A stretch of DNA of 47,992 nt from UBA9619 sp964630665 (lineage in GTDB: Bacteria > Pseudomonadota > Gammaproteobacteria > Arenicellales > UBA868): positions 1 through 47,992 of the forward strand of contig CAZVVN010000017.1 of the NCBI GenBank assembly GCA_964630665.1, read 5' to 3'. The notes beneath the pieces were generated by a model. The model worked only from the letters and a program-made list of their open reading frames with translations. It ran no database searches and was not told where the DNA came from. Shown here piece by piece: positions 7,524 through 16,616 of this stretch (its first letter is position 1; each line of letters starts with the position of its first letter). A program made the translations under genes and the position numbers.

Positions 7524-8835
7524 AACTCAGTGCACTGCCAAAAACACCAGTTCGAATTCGCCCGTTGTCGAATACAACCCGGCCGCCAACCACGGTATAC
7601 AGTGGCCAGCCGCTCAGTTGGAGTCCACTGTATGGACTCCAGCCGGCTCGACTGAATATCTCTTCATCACGGACCTCGCGACTGTGATCGAGGTCAACCA
7701 GCACCAGGTCAGCGTCAAAACCCTCTTCGATGCGCCCCTTATTCGGGATGCCGTAAGTTCGAGCAGGTCCATCGCTCATCCAGGTCTGTATTTCGGCGAG
7801 GGTGCACTTGCCCGCTTTCATCTGGGTCAGCATCAACGGCAGTGAAGTTTCAACACCAGGCATCCCCCCTGGTGAGTCTGGGTAGGGTTTTGACTTCTCC
7901 TCCAGCGTGTGTGGGGCGTGATCGGTGGCGATGATGTCAATCACTCCGTCATGCAGACCCTGCCAGAGAATCGAAGCATTGTTCGGGTCGCGAATCGGGG
8001 GGTTCATCTGTGCCCGTGAGCCGAGTCGCTGATAATCCGTTGTATTCAGGAACAGGTGATTGGGAATGACTTCGCAGCTGACCTGGGCAGGCTTGTTTGC
8101 CCGGAGATAGTCGACCTCGCTGGCCGTAGAAAGATGAAGAATATGAAGCCGGCGCCCATATTTCTCAGAGAGCTCGACTGCCCGACGAGTTGCGATCAGC
8201 GCGGTTTCCGGATCACGGACCTCCGAGTGGAGGCTGTAGGGTAGAGGATCAACAGATGGCTGGATGATTTCTATCGTGCGTTGCTTGATACGCTCCTCGT
8301 CCTCGGCGTGCACAGCGATGAGACGCCGACCACAGGAAAAAATCCGATCGAGCGATTCGAGATCATCCACCAGTAGGTCACCGGTACTCGACCCCATGAA
8401 TATCTTGATACCGCACGCCGGGTGGGTATTGTTGAGGGCCGCCAAGTTGTCTTTCGTTGCTCCGATAAAGAAGCCGAAATTAGCCACACAGGTGCGTTCT
8501 GCGCGGGCGAGCTTCCAGTCGAGCTGTGTCTGGTCAACCGTAGCGGGCCTGCAATTTGGCATTTCCAGAAAGCTGGTCACGCCACCACGGACCGCAGCGC
8601 GGGAACCGGATCCCAGATCCTCCTTGTGCGTGGCACCGGGTTCGCGAAAATGCACCTGAGGATCGATTACACCCGGCAGCAGCAAGTGGCCTTGTGCATC
8701 GACCGTTTCGGTTGCATCGACGGTGATCTGACTCTCGATTCGCTCGATGATGCCATTCAGACAGGCCAGGTCCGCGTCGGTGCGAGAACCGTCGGGTCTG
8801 GCGATCTGGGTGTTTTTGATAACCAGGTCAAACAT
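7504..8835 (-). CDS. pyrC: Dihydroorotase (class I-like, amidohydrolase superfamily)
   Basis: A 443-residue cyclic amidohydrolase. The N-terminal metal motif reads LPGVIDPQVHFREPG (Gln60, His62, Arg64), then 'GGVTSFLEMPN' (Asn94), the carboxylated-lysine strand GIKIFMGSSTGD, metal histidines in RRLHILHLSTASE, and the catalytic Asp in IATDHAPH. This matches the dihydroorotase branch that makes or opens dihydroorotate in pyrimidine synthesis. The usual HxH is QxH here; this also occurs, from memory, in Bacteroidetes-type dihydroorotases, so activity is not excluded. An allantoinase or other amidohydrolase role is possible. It lies downstream of dksA on the same strand, about 110 bp away. Confidence 0.82.
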   Translation of the reverse strand: MFDLVIKNTQIARPDGSRTDADLACLNGIIERIESQITVDATETVDAQGHLLLPGVIDPQVHFREPGATHKEDLGSGSRAAVRGGVTSFLEMPNCRPATVDQTQLDWKLARAERTCVANFGFFIGATKDNLAALNNTHPACGIKIFMGSSTGDLLVDDLESLDRIFSCGRRLIAVHAEDEERIKQRTIEIIQPSVDPLPYSLHSEVRDPETALIATRRAVELSEKYGRRLHILHLSTASEVDYLRANKPAQVSCEVIPNHLFLNTTDYQRLGSRAQMNPPIRDPNNASILWQGLHDGVIDIIATDHAPHTLEEKSKPYPDSPGGMPGVETSLPLMLTQMKAGKCTLAEIQTWMSDGPARTYGIPNKGRIEEGFDADLVLVDLDHSREVRDEEIFSRAGWSPYSGLQLSGWPLYTVVGGRVVFDNGRIRTGVFGSALSFADGDA

Positions 8836-8896
8836 CGAGGGTACCGGCGCGCTGGAGTGCCGAGCTGGATTCTAACTGTGTATCGTTGATAACGCG

Positions 8897-8937
8897 AAAA
8901 TTTGGGGGCGGGCTTGAGGATGGTGTCCCGCTCAAGC
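8897..8937 (-). terminator. Possible terminator after dksA
   Basis: On the minus strand, 9 nt after the dksA stop codon, GCTTGAG pairs perfectly with CTCAAGC (8931-8937 with 8912-8918, 12-nt loop). A competing GCGGG/CCCGC pairing overlaps it. A short run AAATTTT follows about 10 nt later. The stem is good, but the U-tract is late and weak, so termination may be partial, leaving some read-through into the dihydroorotase gene. Confidence 0.35.
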
Positions 8938-8945
8938 GCAGCGGA

Positions 8946-9383
8946 TCAGGCGAGTTGTTTTTCCCGGATCTCGTCAAGGGTCTTGCAGTCGATGCATTGC
9001 GTTGCCGTTGGTCTGGCTTCCAGTCGCTTTATACCGATCGGCACACCGCAGGTTTCGCAATAGCCATAATCGTTGCTGTCTATGGTGGCGATCGATTCCT
9101 CGATCTTCTTGATCAGCTTGCGTTCTCGGTCACGTGTTCTCAGCTCAAGCGATCTGTCGGTTTCCTGGGTCGCCCGGTCGTTGGGGTCGGGAAGATTGAT
9201 AGATTCATCCTGCATTGTGTGAACGGTGCGCTCAGTATCGAAGATGAGCTCCTGGCGCCAGGCTTTGAGAATGGCCCGAAAGTGGTCCTGCTGGAGTTCA
9301 TTCATATACTCTTCCCGCTTTTTGGGATGATATGGCTTGATCCCGTGAATGAGTTCGGCGAGCTTGGTTTTGGTTGTTGCCAT
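8946..9383 (-). CDS. dksA: RNA polymerase-binding transcription factor DksA
   Basis: A 145-residue DksA. The coiled-coil tip has the essential acidic pattern DPNDRA (Asp66, Asp69, Ala71), matching D71/D74/A76 of E. coli. It is followed by 'SLELRTRDRERKLIKKIE' and a C4 zinc finger (Cys109, Cys112, Cys130, Cys133). DksA enters the RNA polymerase secondary channel and works with ppGpp to repress stable RNA promoters and activate amino-acid promoters. The frame runs upstream to a TTG at 9446, but the conserved N-terminus starts at the ATG at 9383 (MATTKTKLAE). A promoter is visible at 9458-9486, giving a leader of about 68 nt. Confidence 0.97.
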   Translation of the reverse strand: MATTKTKLAELIHGIKPYHPKKREEYMNELQQDHFRAILKAWRQELIFDTERTVHTMQDESINLPDPNDRATQETDRSLELRTRDRERKLIKKIEESIATIDSNDYGYCETCGVPIGIKRLEARPTATQCIDCKTLDEIREKQLA

Positions 9384-9457
9384 CGGATTAAGAGTCAGCG
9401 CAGTACGTTCGGCGGGATGCCGGCTGGAAATCGGTGTTGTGGTCAAGAAAGCGGGCC

Positions 9458-9486
9458 GTTATACCAGAGTGATCCGAGGCACGCAA
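9458..9486 (-). promoter_or_regulatory. Sigma-70 promoter of dksA
   Basis: On the minus strand: TTGCGT (9486-9481), a 17-bp spacer, then TATAAC (9463-9458) preceded by TGG, so this is an extended -10. Transcription should begin near 9451. This is the best-formed sigma-70 promoter in the window. Confidence 0.65.
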
Positions 9487-9492
9487 CCATTT

Positions 9493-9509
9493 TCAAACAG
9501 TTTGTTTGA
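9493..9509. promoter_or_regulatory. Operator-like dyad upstream of dksA
   Basis: TCAAAC and GTTTGA are perfect inverted arms around 5 nt (AGTTT). The dyad ends 7 bp upstream of the dksA -35 element and is centred near -50 from the predicted start. This fits an activator or a co-regulator site. The regulator is unknown. Confidence 0.4.
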
Positions 9510-9524
9510 TGTGCGAGCAGGCCT

Positions 9525-9553
9525 CCAGCGGAACGCTCGGAAAGCGTTGCTGG
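9525..9553. repeat. Unexplained 11-bp stem-loop
   Basis: CCAGC (9525-9529) pairs with GCTGG (9549-9553), and AACGCT (9532-9537) pairs with AGCGTT (9543-9548). Together they give an 11-bp stem with a 2-nt bulge (GG) and a CGGAA loop. Neither strand has a T-run after it, so it is not a standard terminator, and it lies upstream of both flanking promoters. Confidence 0.5.
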
Positions 9554-9658
9554 TGGTGTCCGAAGGCCGGGCTCTCGCCGGTGGTCAGCGAGGATTCGAT
9601 CGTCGAGAGCGCTCTGATAGGAGTCCTCTGAATGTTTCCCGGTCGAACCCGGATCAGA

Positions 9659-9664
9659 TATAAT
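9659..9664 (+). promoter_or_regulatory. Likely -10 element for smc
   Basis: A perfect TATAAT about 137 bp upstream of the smc ATG. The best -35 candidate at 18 bp is TTTCCC (9635-9640), which is poor. The predicted leader would be about 130 nt long. Confidence 0.4.
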
Positions 9665-9800
9665 TGAGTGCCAGTTTGGACCAAAATATCCCGAATCATA
9701 TTTTACCCATTGAGCCGGCCGGTATCGCCAGCAGGCTTTCGTTCCGTATGTCCGGGGCCGGCATGAATCTGGTTTCACTAACCTTCAAAGACCCGACTTC

Positions 9801-12800
9801 ATGCGCCTGAAAAGACTCAATGTTTCCGGCTTCAAGTCTTTTGTAGATTCGACAGCGATAACCGTGCCTGCCGATTTCACTGGAATCGTTGGGCCCAATG
9901 GTTGTGGAAAATCCAATGTGATCGATGCTGTTCGATGGGTTATGGGAGAGATCTCCGCCCGCAACCTTCGTGGCGAAAACATGTCGGATGTCATCTTCAA
10001 CGGATCAGCCGTTCGCAAACCGGTGGGCAAGGCCTCTGTTGAACTAGTGTTTGATAACAGCGAGGGAACTGCCCCGGGCAATTATGCGGCGTTCTCGGAG
10101 ATTGCGGTCAAACGCACCCTGTCGCGGGATGGGACTTCGGAATACATCATCAATCGGAGTCGTTGCCGCAGGCGGGATATTACGGATCTGTTCAGAGGAA
10201 CGGGGCTTGGCCACCGTTCATACTCGATCATCGAGCAAGGCATGGTTTCGCGAATTGTCGAAGCTCGGCCTGAAGACCTCAGGGCGTTTGTGGAGGAAGC
10301 GGCGGGTATCAGCCGCTACAAGGATCGACGGCGGGAAACAGAGACCCGTATCCGCCATACCCGGGAGAACCTCGATCGGGTTGAAGATATTCGTGGAGAA
10401 CTAGGTGCCCAGCTTCGTCGACTTCAGCGTCAGTCCCAGGCGGCCCGGCGCTATCGCAGGCTCAAGGACGAAGAGCGCCAGATCAATGGTCAATTGCTCG
10501 GCGTGCGGTATCGGGTGATGAAAGAAAGATCTGCCGGACAGGCAAGACTGATATCTGAGGAGCAGAATCGGGTTGAATCTGAGCTTGCTCAGCAGCGCTC
10601 GCTGGAGCGCCAGGCTGAAGAGATACGCTCTGAGCAGGTCGAGTCACAGAATCAGGTCAATGAAATACAAGGCGAATTCTACTCAGTGGGCGCGGATGTG
10701 GCCTCGGTGGAGCAGAAGATCGAGCATACCCGGGAGACTGAACAACAACAGCGTAGTGAGCTGGATCGTTTGACCGTGTCGCTTACTGGGATTGCGGCTC
10801 AGTTGGAACAGGATACTTTGAAGTGTCGTGAACTCGAAGTAAAACTCGGCCACAGTGAAGTGGTGCGAACTGAAAGTGCTGCTCGGCTTGGTGATGTTCA
10901 GGAGAGACTGGCCGAGCATGAGCATCGCTTGGAAGACTGGCAGGAGAGTTGGCATGAGTTCACTCAGCGGGCTGCAGAACCAGCCCGGGACCAGGAGGTT
11001 CAACAAACCCGCATAGACCAGCTCGAATCGGTGGATCTCAAACTTCAGGAACGTCTAGCCCGCCTGGATGACGAGAACATGAAACTGCTTGAGGAGGAGG
11101 AAACTCTGGATGTCGAGAGTGCCCGCGGTGCTGTACGACAACAGGACGAGATTGTCCGTCAAAAGAGCCGCGAGTTGCAGCGCCTGGGAGACGAACTGGC
11201 CAATGGCCGAGAGGCTGAGGAAAAACTGGTAGATACCGTCGATACAGGCCGGCAAGGCATGCATGCCAAGACCAGTCGGCTGGAGACTCTTGAGGATCTC
11301 CAGGAGACAGCGCTGCGACAGGATGACGATTACCGGAGTTGGTTGGAAAAGCGCGGACTCTCCCATGCGCCACGCCTGACGACTGAAATCAACGTGGCCG
11401 ATGGCTGGGAAATCGCTGCAGACGCTGTCCTGGGCAATCGGCTGGCCGGGCTTGGGGTTGGTAGCCTCGAGAACACGGTAGCTGACGAGACGACTCTACC
11501 AGCCAGTGACCTTTTCTTCATCGAATCAAGAGGCTCTTCGATCCCGGTGACGCCTGCAAACGATACACTGTTAAGCAAATTGCACTGTAAACGCTACGAC
11601 TATCAGCCGCTGCTGGCTGGTATTTATGTTGCAGAGACCCTCTCCCAGGCCATGGCCCGGAGGCCTGATCTGGCGACACATGAGTGTGTGGTGACCCGCT
11701 GCGGCACTGTTATCGGGCAGAACTGGATCCGGGCACCGCGCGGTCACGCTGACCAGACAGGCCTGCTTGCTCGCGAAGAGGAGATCGAGCAATTGCGATC
11801 CGAGGTCTCCCGGCTGGTGATAGCTACAGCCGAACTGGAACAGGAACTGACCCAGGCCCGCGAAACGGTGCGCTTCGCCGAACAGCAGCAACAGACTCTG
11901 CAGCATGAGTTCGGCAATATGCAGGTTGTGCGGGATGAGTTGCGACAGGAGTTCGCTGGCAAAGAAGCACGTTTCGTCCAAATCGAGACTCGCCGGCAGC
12001 AGCTGCTGAACGAGATCGATGAGGTGATCTTTGAGCTTGAGGGGACTGGTCAGGAACTCGACCAGGCCGGCCGAAGCCTGGCACTGGCACAGGATGAGAC
12101 CGGCTCTGTCGACGACGTGCGGGAGACGTTACTGGAGCAAAAACAAACAATATCGGCCGATCTGATTCAAGCCAGACGCGCTGTTCAAGAGGGTCGTGAC
12201 CAGTTGCACCAGACTGAGCTGGAACTGCAGGTGCTGCGGGCCTCCCTCGAGTCACTACAGGCGGGGCGCGAACGCCTGGCGTCTCAGAATCAAGGTAACC
12301 AGGAGCGCCGTGCCGAACTGGAGAACATACTTGCCCAAGGGAGTGAGCCTGAACAGGTTCTTCAGCAACGCTTGCAGAAATTACTCGACAAAAGGATCGA
12401 AGTCGATGCCCGGCTTGCTTCAGCCCGAAGCCGGCACGGCTTACTGGACGAAAAACTGCGTGCGAACCAAGGGCTTCTGTCCGAGTGCGAGCAGCGAGTC
12501 GCTGTGGCTCGGGATGCCCTGGAGGAACAGCGATTGCTGGGCCAGGAGCTGAATGTTCGGGCTGAGACACTCGTTGATCAGATCACAGCGGACGATTTCG
12601 ATCTGGACAAGCTGATGAGTGATCTCCCAGAGGAAGCTGATGAGGAGACCTGGTCTGAAAAATCTCAACAGTTGGGGGAGAAGATCTCCCGGATCGGTCC
12701 CGTCAATCTGGTTGCGATCGAGGAGTTCGAGGAGCAGTCAGAACGTAAGACCTACCTGGATGCGCAGCATGCCGATCTGGTCGAATCTCTCGAGACCCTT

Positions 12801-13307
12801 GAAGCTGCGATTCGTAAGATTGATCGGGAGACCCGGGAACGTTTCCGGAACACATTCGATCAGTTAAATGAAGGATTCACTGAGTTTTTCCCAAGATTGT
12901 TCGGTGGTGGCACTGCTGTTCTGGAACTCACCGGTGATGATCTTCTGACTGCCGGAGTCACGGTCATGGCACGGCCCCCCGGCAAGCGCAACAGTTCGAT
13001 TCACCTGCTCTCTGGTGGTGAGAAAGCTTTGACGGCCGTGGCGCTCCTTTTTGCCCTGTTTCGCCTTAACCCGGCACCCTTTTGTATCCTGGATGAGGTC
13101 GATGCACCGCTGGATGATGCCAACGTGGTGCGTTATTGCGAGACACTCAGGACTCTGTCCGAGCGTTCCCAGTTGATCGTTATTACGCACAACAAGATCA
13201 CCATGGAATCCGCTGACGTGCTACTCGGTGTGACCATGGGGGAGCCCGGAGTATCTGCCATCGTTTCGGTCGACATAGAACAGGCAGTGGAGATGGCCGC
13301 GCAGTGA
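9801..13307 (+). CDS. smc: Chromosome segregation protein SMC
   Basis: A 1168-residue SMC ATPase of standard length. The N-terminal head has Walker A GPNGCGKSNV (residues 31-40). Two long coiled-coil arms (rich in Gln, Glu, Arg and Leu heptads) flank a hinge at about residues 500-650. The C-terminal head has the ABC signature HLLSGGEKAL near 1068 and Walker B FCILDEVDAPLDD near 1094. SMC with ScpA and ScpB organises and segregates the chromosome, so this lineage probably uses SMC-ScpAB, not MukBEF; the scp genes are not in the window. It starts the smc-zipA-ligA operon; zipA begins 1 bp after its stop. Confidence 0.97.
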   Translation: MRLKRLNVSGFKSFVDSTAITVPADFTGIVGPNGCGKSNVIDAVRWVMGEISARNLRGENMSDVIFNGSAVRKPVGKASVELVFDNSEGTAPGNYAAFSEIAVKRTLSRDGTSEYIINRSRCRRRDITDLFRGTGLGHRSYSIIEQGMVSRIVEARPEDLRAFVEEAAGISRYKDRRRETETRIRHTRENLDRVEDIRGELGAQLRRLQRQSQAARRYRRLKDEERQINGQLLGVRYRVMKERSAGQARLISEEQNRVESELAQQRSLERQAEEIRSEQVESQNQVNEIQGEFYSVGADVASVEQKIEHTRETEQQQRSELDRLTVSLTGIAAQLEQDTLKCRELEVKLGHSEVVRTESAARLGDVQERLAEHEHRLEDWQESWHEFTQRAAEPARDQEVQQTRIDQLESVDLKLQERLARLDDENMKLLEEEETLDVESARGAVRQQDEIVRQKSRELQRLGDELANGREAEEKLVDTVDTGRQGMHAKTSRLETLEDLQETALRQDDDYRSWLEKRGLSHAPRLTTEINVADGWEIAADAVLGNRLAGLGVGSLENTVADETTLPASDLFFIESRGSSIPVTPANDTLLSKLHCKRYDYQPLLAGIYVAETLSQAMARRPDLATHECVVTRCGTVIGQNWIRAPRGHADQTGLLAREEEIEQLRSEVSRLVIATAELEQELTQARETVRFAEQQQQTLQHEFGNMQVVRDELRQEFAGKEARFVQIETRRQQLLNEIDEVIFELEGTGQELDQAGRSLALAQDETGSVDDVRETLLEQKQTISADLIQARRAVQEGRDQLHQTELELQVLRASLESLQAGRERLASQNQGNQERRAELENILAQGSEPEQVLQQRLQKLLDKRIEVDARLASARSRHGLLDEKLRANQGLLSECEQRVAVARDALEEQRLLGQELNVRAETLVDQITADDFDLDKLMSDLPEEADEETWSEKSQQLGEKISRIGPVNLVAIEEFEEQSERKTYLDAQHADLVESLETLEAAIRKIDRETRERFRNTFDQLNEGFTEFFPRLFGGGTAVLELTGDDLLTAGVTVMARPPGKRNSSIHLLSGGEKALTAVALLFALFRLNPAPFCILDEVDAPLDDANVVRYCETLRTLSERSQLIVITHNKITMESADVLLGVTMGEPGVSAIVSVDIEQAVEMAAQ

Positions 13308-13308
13308 C

Positions 13309-14488
13309 ATGAATTTGCAGCTGGCACTCATAGTCCTGGGGGCACTCGTGCTGACGCTGGTGATCGTTCTGTCTTATGCCCGTGGCCGCTTTAGCCCGAG
13401 AAGGATCGCGACCAAGTGGATAAACAGGTTGCCGTCGGTCGACGCACTGATCGACCGGTTGGGCTCGGTGCTCCATCTGCGCCAGTTCGATCGGGCAGGG
13501 CAACGCGAGCCGTCACTGGTGCCATCGGATAATTTTGAGCTTGGAAAGGAGCCCAGCGGAGGAGGCGGCCCTCTGGCGCAGGAGGAGACAAGAGCGGGCC
13601 AGAACGCCGAGCCCGGTATTCCTCGAGACATTGCCGGCCTCACGCCCGAGGACGGGATAGGGTCNNNNNNNNNNCATCGATTACTGGGCACGGCTTCCTG
13701 GTCAGGATCCCGTGAGTCGAGACGCGGTTCTGAGTCTTTATCGTGAGCACGAATTTCGATTGGATCACCCCCGGGCGGTGCATGGGCGGAGTCACCCCGG
13801 CAATGTCTGGCTGGATCTGGAGCTGGCTGGCAGTGACGAATTGTTCACGGACCTGGTCGTCAGCCTGCAACTGGCGGATCACCGTGGGCCAGTTGACGAG
13901 GCAGAGTTGACCCGCTTCAACACTCTGGTCTACGGTTTGGCAGAAGGGTTGAACCGGCGCTGCCAGCTTGAAGAATCGTTAGAGGATTCACTCCCCCAGG
14001 CGCAACGTCTGGATCGTTTTTGCCGGGCCTATGATATGTTGGCAATACTGAACATTGAACCGCTTGGGGATTCGAGTTTCGCCGGTCGGGAACTGGAACG
14101 AGTGATGCAAAGATCCGGTATGCGCTTGGGTGATCGAAGTATTTTTCATTTCTATGATCCTCGGACTGGTGCCAGTCAGTTCAGCCTGGCGAATCGTCAT
14201 CAGCCTGGGCAATTTGATTATCCCGAACTTGAGGGAGGGGCCTTCAGGGGATTGACGATGTTTATGAGTATCCCGCGTGCCACCAATCCGTCCGGTACAT
14301 TCAGCAAGATGGTATCCGTAGCAGAATACGTTTCGGCTGAACTAAACGGGTCAGTGACCGACCCCGATGGCAGTCGCCTGTCACCGGCGCATCTTTCTCT
14401 TATACAACGACAGGTGAACGGTGTTGGCGAGGCGATGAGGCGACTGGGGATCGTGCCAGGCAGCGAGGAGGCACTGCGGCTGTTTTGA
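13309..14488 (+). CDS. zipA: Cell division protein ZipA, interrupted by an assembly gap
   Basis: The N-terminus (from ATG 13309) is a single membrane anchor, ALIVLGALVLTLVIVLSY, followed by a basic stretch and a Gly/Pro/Glu-rich linker, as in ZipA. After the N run the frame shifts by one and reads a ZipA C-terminal FtsZ-binding domain: 'SGMRLGDRSIFHFYDP', 'QFSLANRHQPGQFD', 'GLTMFMSIPR'. ZipA tethers FtsZ to the inner membrane. The two parts would be in one frame if the true gap length were a multiple of three, so I read this as one intact gene split by a scaffolding placeholder, not a pseudogene. Position between smc and ligA supports it. Confidence 0.88.
13665..13674. other. Assembly gap (10 N)
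   Basis: Ten unknown bases inside the zipA linker. The number is probably a fixed placeholder and not the true length. The flanking frames (13309 and 13712) differ by one, which a true length divisible by three would reconcile. Confidence 0.95.
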
Positions 14489-14495
14489 TGTATTG

Positions 14496-16511
14496 ATGAA
14501 AAACCGACCCAAAGCCGCTCTCACCAGCTTGTATCGCGAGATCGAACACCATAACCATCTTTACCATGTCCTGGACGATCCTGAAATCCCTGATGCAGCT
14601 TACGATCGACTTCTCAAAAAGCTAATTGACCTGGAGCAGGCCCACCCGGACCTGGTTTCAGCAGATTCACCAACTCGCAGAGTCGGTGATACACCGCTTG
14701 AGAGCTTGGGTGAGGTGCATCATGGTCTGCCGATGTTGTCTTTGAATAATGGTTTTGATGACGATCAGGTCACTGAATTTGATCGACGGTGCCGCGATGT
14801 CCTTAAAACGGAATCGATTCTGTATGTTGCGGAGCCTAAGCTCGACGGTCTGGCAATCAGTCTGATTTATGAAAAAGGGCGTATGGTCAGAGCAGCGACC
14901 CGTGGCGATGGTACCCGCGGTGAAGACGTTACACACAATGCGCGCACGATTCGCTCGATTCCACTTGGCTTGTCCGGTGATGGAATCCCTGGTTTGCTTG
15001 AGGTCCGTGGTGAGGTCTATATGCCGCGGGCAGGATTTACCCGCCTCAATGAACAGCAACGAATCGCGCAAGCCAAACCCTATGTCAATCCCAGAAACGC
15101 AGCGGCGGGGAGCTTACGGCAATTGGATCCCAGAGTGTCAGCGAGCCGCCCGCTGGCGTTCTTCTGTTATGGGGTCGGGCAGGTAGACGACGGGCTGCTG
15201 GAAAGATCCCACAGTGCCAACTTGGCAAGACTGCGGACCTGGGGGCTGCGGGTAAACCCTCGAGTGCAGTCGGTGACGGGTGTCGCCGAGTGCCTTGGCT
15301 ACTATCGAAACCTTCTGGAGATTCGTGATGACCTGGACTATGAAATTGATGGTGTGGTGTATAAGGTCGACAGCATTCCCGAGCAACAACGGCTGGGGTC
15401 TGTTTCCCGGGCGCCGAGGTGGGCACTTGCGCATAAGTTTCCTGCTCAGGAGGAGCTTACAGTTGTTCAGGGCATCGAAGTCCAGGTGGGGCGAACCGGG
15501 GCGGTGACTCCGGTGGCCCGTCTCAAGCCCGTATTTGTTGGCGGGGTAACGGTCTCCAACGCAACCCTGCATAACCGATCAGAGATTCAGCGCCTAGATG
15601 TCAGAATCGGGGACACAGTTTTCGTTCGCAGAGCAGGCGACGTCATTCCGGAAATAGTGTCGGTGGTCCGCCAGCAGCGACCCCCGGGTACCCGTCGTTA
15701 CCGTTTTCCGAACAGCTGTCCGGTATGCGGGTCGAGCGTTATCAGCGATGAGGATGGTGTGATTCTTCGCTGCAGTGGCGGGCTCTACTGCAACGCCCAG
15801 ATCAAGGAGTCGATAAAGCACTTTGCCTCACGCCGGGCAATGGACATTGAAGGCCTTGGCAACAAGCTGGTCGAACAGCTTGTGGATGCTGGACACGTTA
15901 CCGATGTTAGCGATCTGTATGCTCTTGATGAGAAAGTCATCTCCAGCCTGGAACGAATGGGAGACAAGTCGGCTAGCAACCTGGTCGCGGCGCTGGCTCG
16001 GAGTCGTGAGACGAGCTTGGCTCGTTTCCTGTTCGCGCTGGGAATACCGCAGGTAGGCGAAACCACGGCCAGATTGCTGGCCGATCATTTCGGCAGCCTC
16101 GACAGGCTGCAAGCAGCCACTCTGGAACAGCTTCAGGCCGTGCCGGACGTAGGGCCGGTGGTGGCGGAGGGCCTGCTTGGATTTTTCAGAGAAAAACACA
16201 ACCAGTCAGTCATCCAGCGCTTGCGCCGTCGTGGCGTGACCTGGGCGGAGCAGGCAGCGCCCCCCTTAAGTTCCGGCCCTTTGGCCGGCCGGACCTTTGT
16301 GTTGACCGGGACACTGACCGCGCTCAACCGTCAGCAGGCAGCCGAACAACTCACTGCCCTTGGTGCCAGGGTAACGGGCAGCGTTTCTCGAAAGACCGAT
16401 TACCTGGTGGCCGGGATGGATCCGGGTTCAAAACTGGTAAGGGCAGAGAAGCTGGGAATCACGGTACTGGATGAGAGCGCTCTTCTGACTCTGCTAGCAA
16501 AGTGTTCCTGA
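14496..16511 (+). CDS. ligA: NAD-dependent DNA ligase LigA
   Basis: A 671-residue ligase of normal length. Domain Ia (NAD/NMN binding) is followed by the adenylation motif EPKLDG with the nucleophile Lys115. The OB-fold, a C4 zinc finger beginning CPVCGSSV and ending LYCNAQ, helix-hairpin-helix repeats (about 480-570) and a C-terminal BRCT domain (LAGRTFVLTGTL) follow. It joins Okazaki fragments using NAD. A TTG directly precedes the ATG at 14496; I chose the ATG. It starts 7 bp after zipA and is the last gene of the smc operon. Confidence 0.97.
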   Translation: MKNRPKAALTSLYREIEHHNHLYHVLDDPEIPDAAYDRLLKKLIDLEQAHPDLVSADSPTRRVGDTPLESLGEVHHGLPMLSLNNGFDDDQVTEFDRRCRDVLKTESILYVAEPKLDGLAISLIYEKGRMVRAATRGDGTRGEDVTHNARTIRSIPLGLSGDGIPGLLEVRGEVYMPRAGFTRLNEQQRIAQAKPYVNPRNAAAGSLRQLDPRVSASRPLAFFCYGVGQVDDGLLERSHSANLARLRTWGLRVNPRVQSVTGVAECLGYYRNLLEIRDDLDYEIDGVVYKVDSIPEQQRLGSVSRAPRWALAHKFPAQEELTVVQGIEVQVGRTGAVTPVARLKPVFVGGVTVSNATLHNRSEIQRLDVRIGDTVFVRRAGDVIPEIVSVVRQQRPPGTRRYRFPNSCPVCGSSVISDEDGVILRCSGGLYCNAQIKESIKHFASRRAMDIEGLGNKLVEQLVDAGHVTDVSDLYALDEKVISSLERMGDKSASNLVAALARSRETSLARFLFALGIPQVGETTARLLADHFGSLDRLQAATLEQLQAVPDVGPVVAEGLLGFFREKHNQSVIQRLRRRGVTWAEQAAPPLSSGPLAGRTFVLTGTLTALNRQQAAEQLTALGARVTGSVSRKTDYLVAGMDPGSKLVRAEKLGITVLDESALLTLLAKCS

Positions 16512-16616
16512 CCCTGCAGGGCCTGGGTTAAACTCCCGGCACATTCGTACTACACATCGTGTTAATCAATCTTCGCTTCCAGACATGCACGGATGCGGGG
16601 CACCGCAGGAGATTCC

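Larger units (their letters stand above)
9384..9800. other. Divergent intergenic region between dksA and smc
   Basis: These 417 bases hold no gene that I can support. From left to right they contain the dksA leader and promoter (minus strand), a perfect 17-bp dyad at 9493-9509, a strong 11-bp hairpin at 9525-9553 with no U-tract, about 100 bases with no signal I recognise, and a perfect TATAAT at 9659-9664 that probably serves smc. The region was read on both strands for tRNA signatures and none was convincing. Confidence 0.6.

Noticed and set aside
9635..9660. tRNA T-arm-like sequence CCGGTCGAACCCGG
   Set aside because: No acceptor stem, D-arm or anticodon arm at proper distances on either strand.
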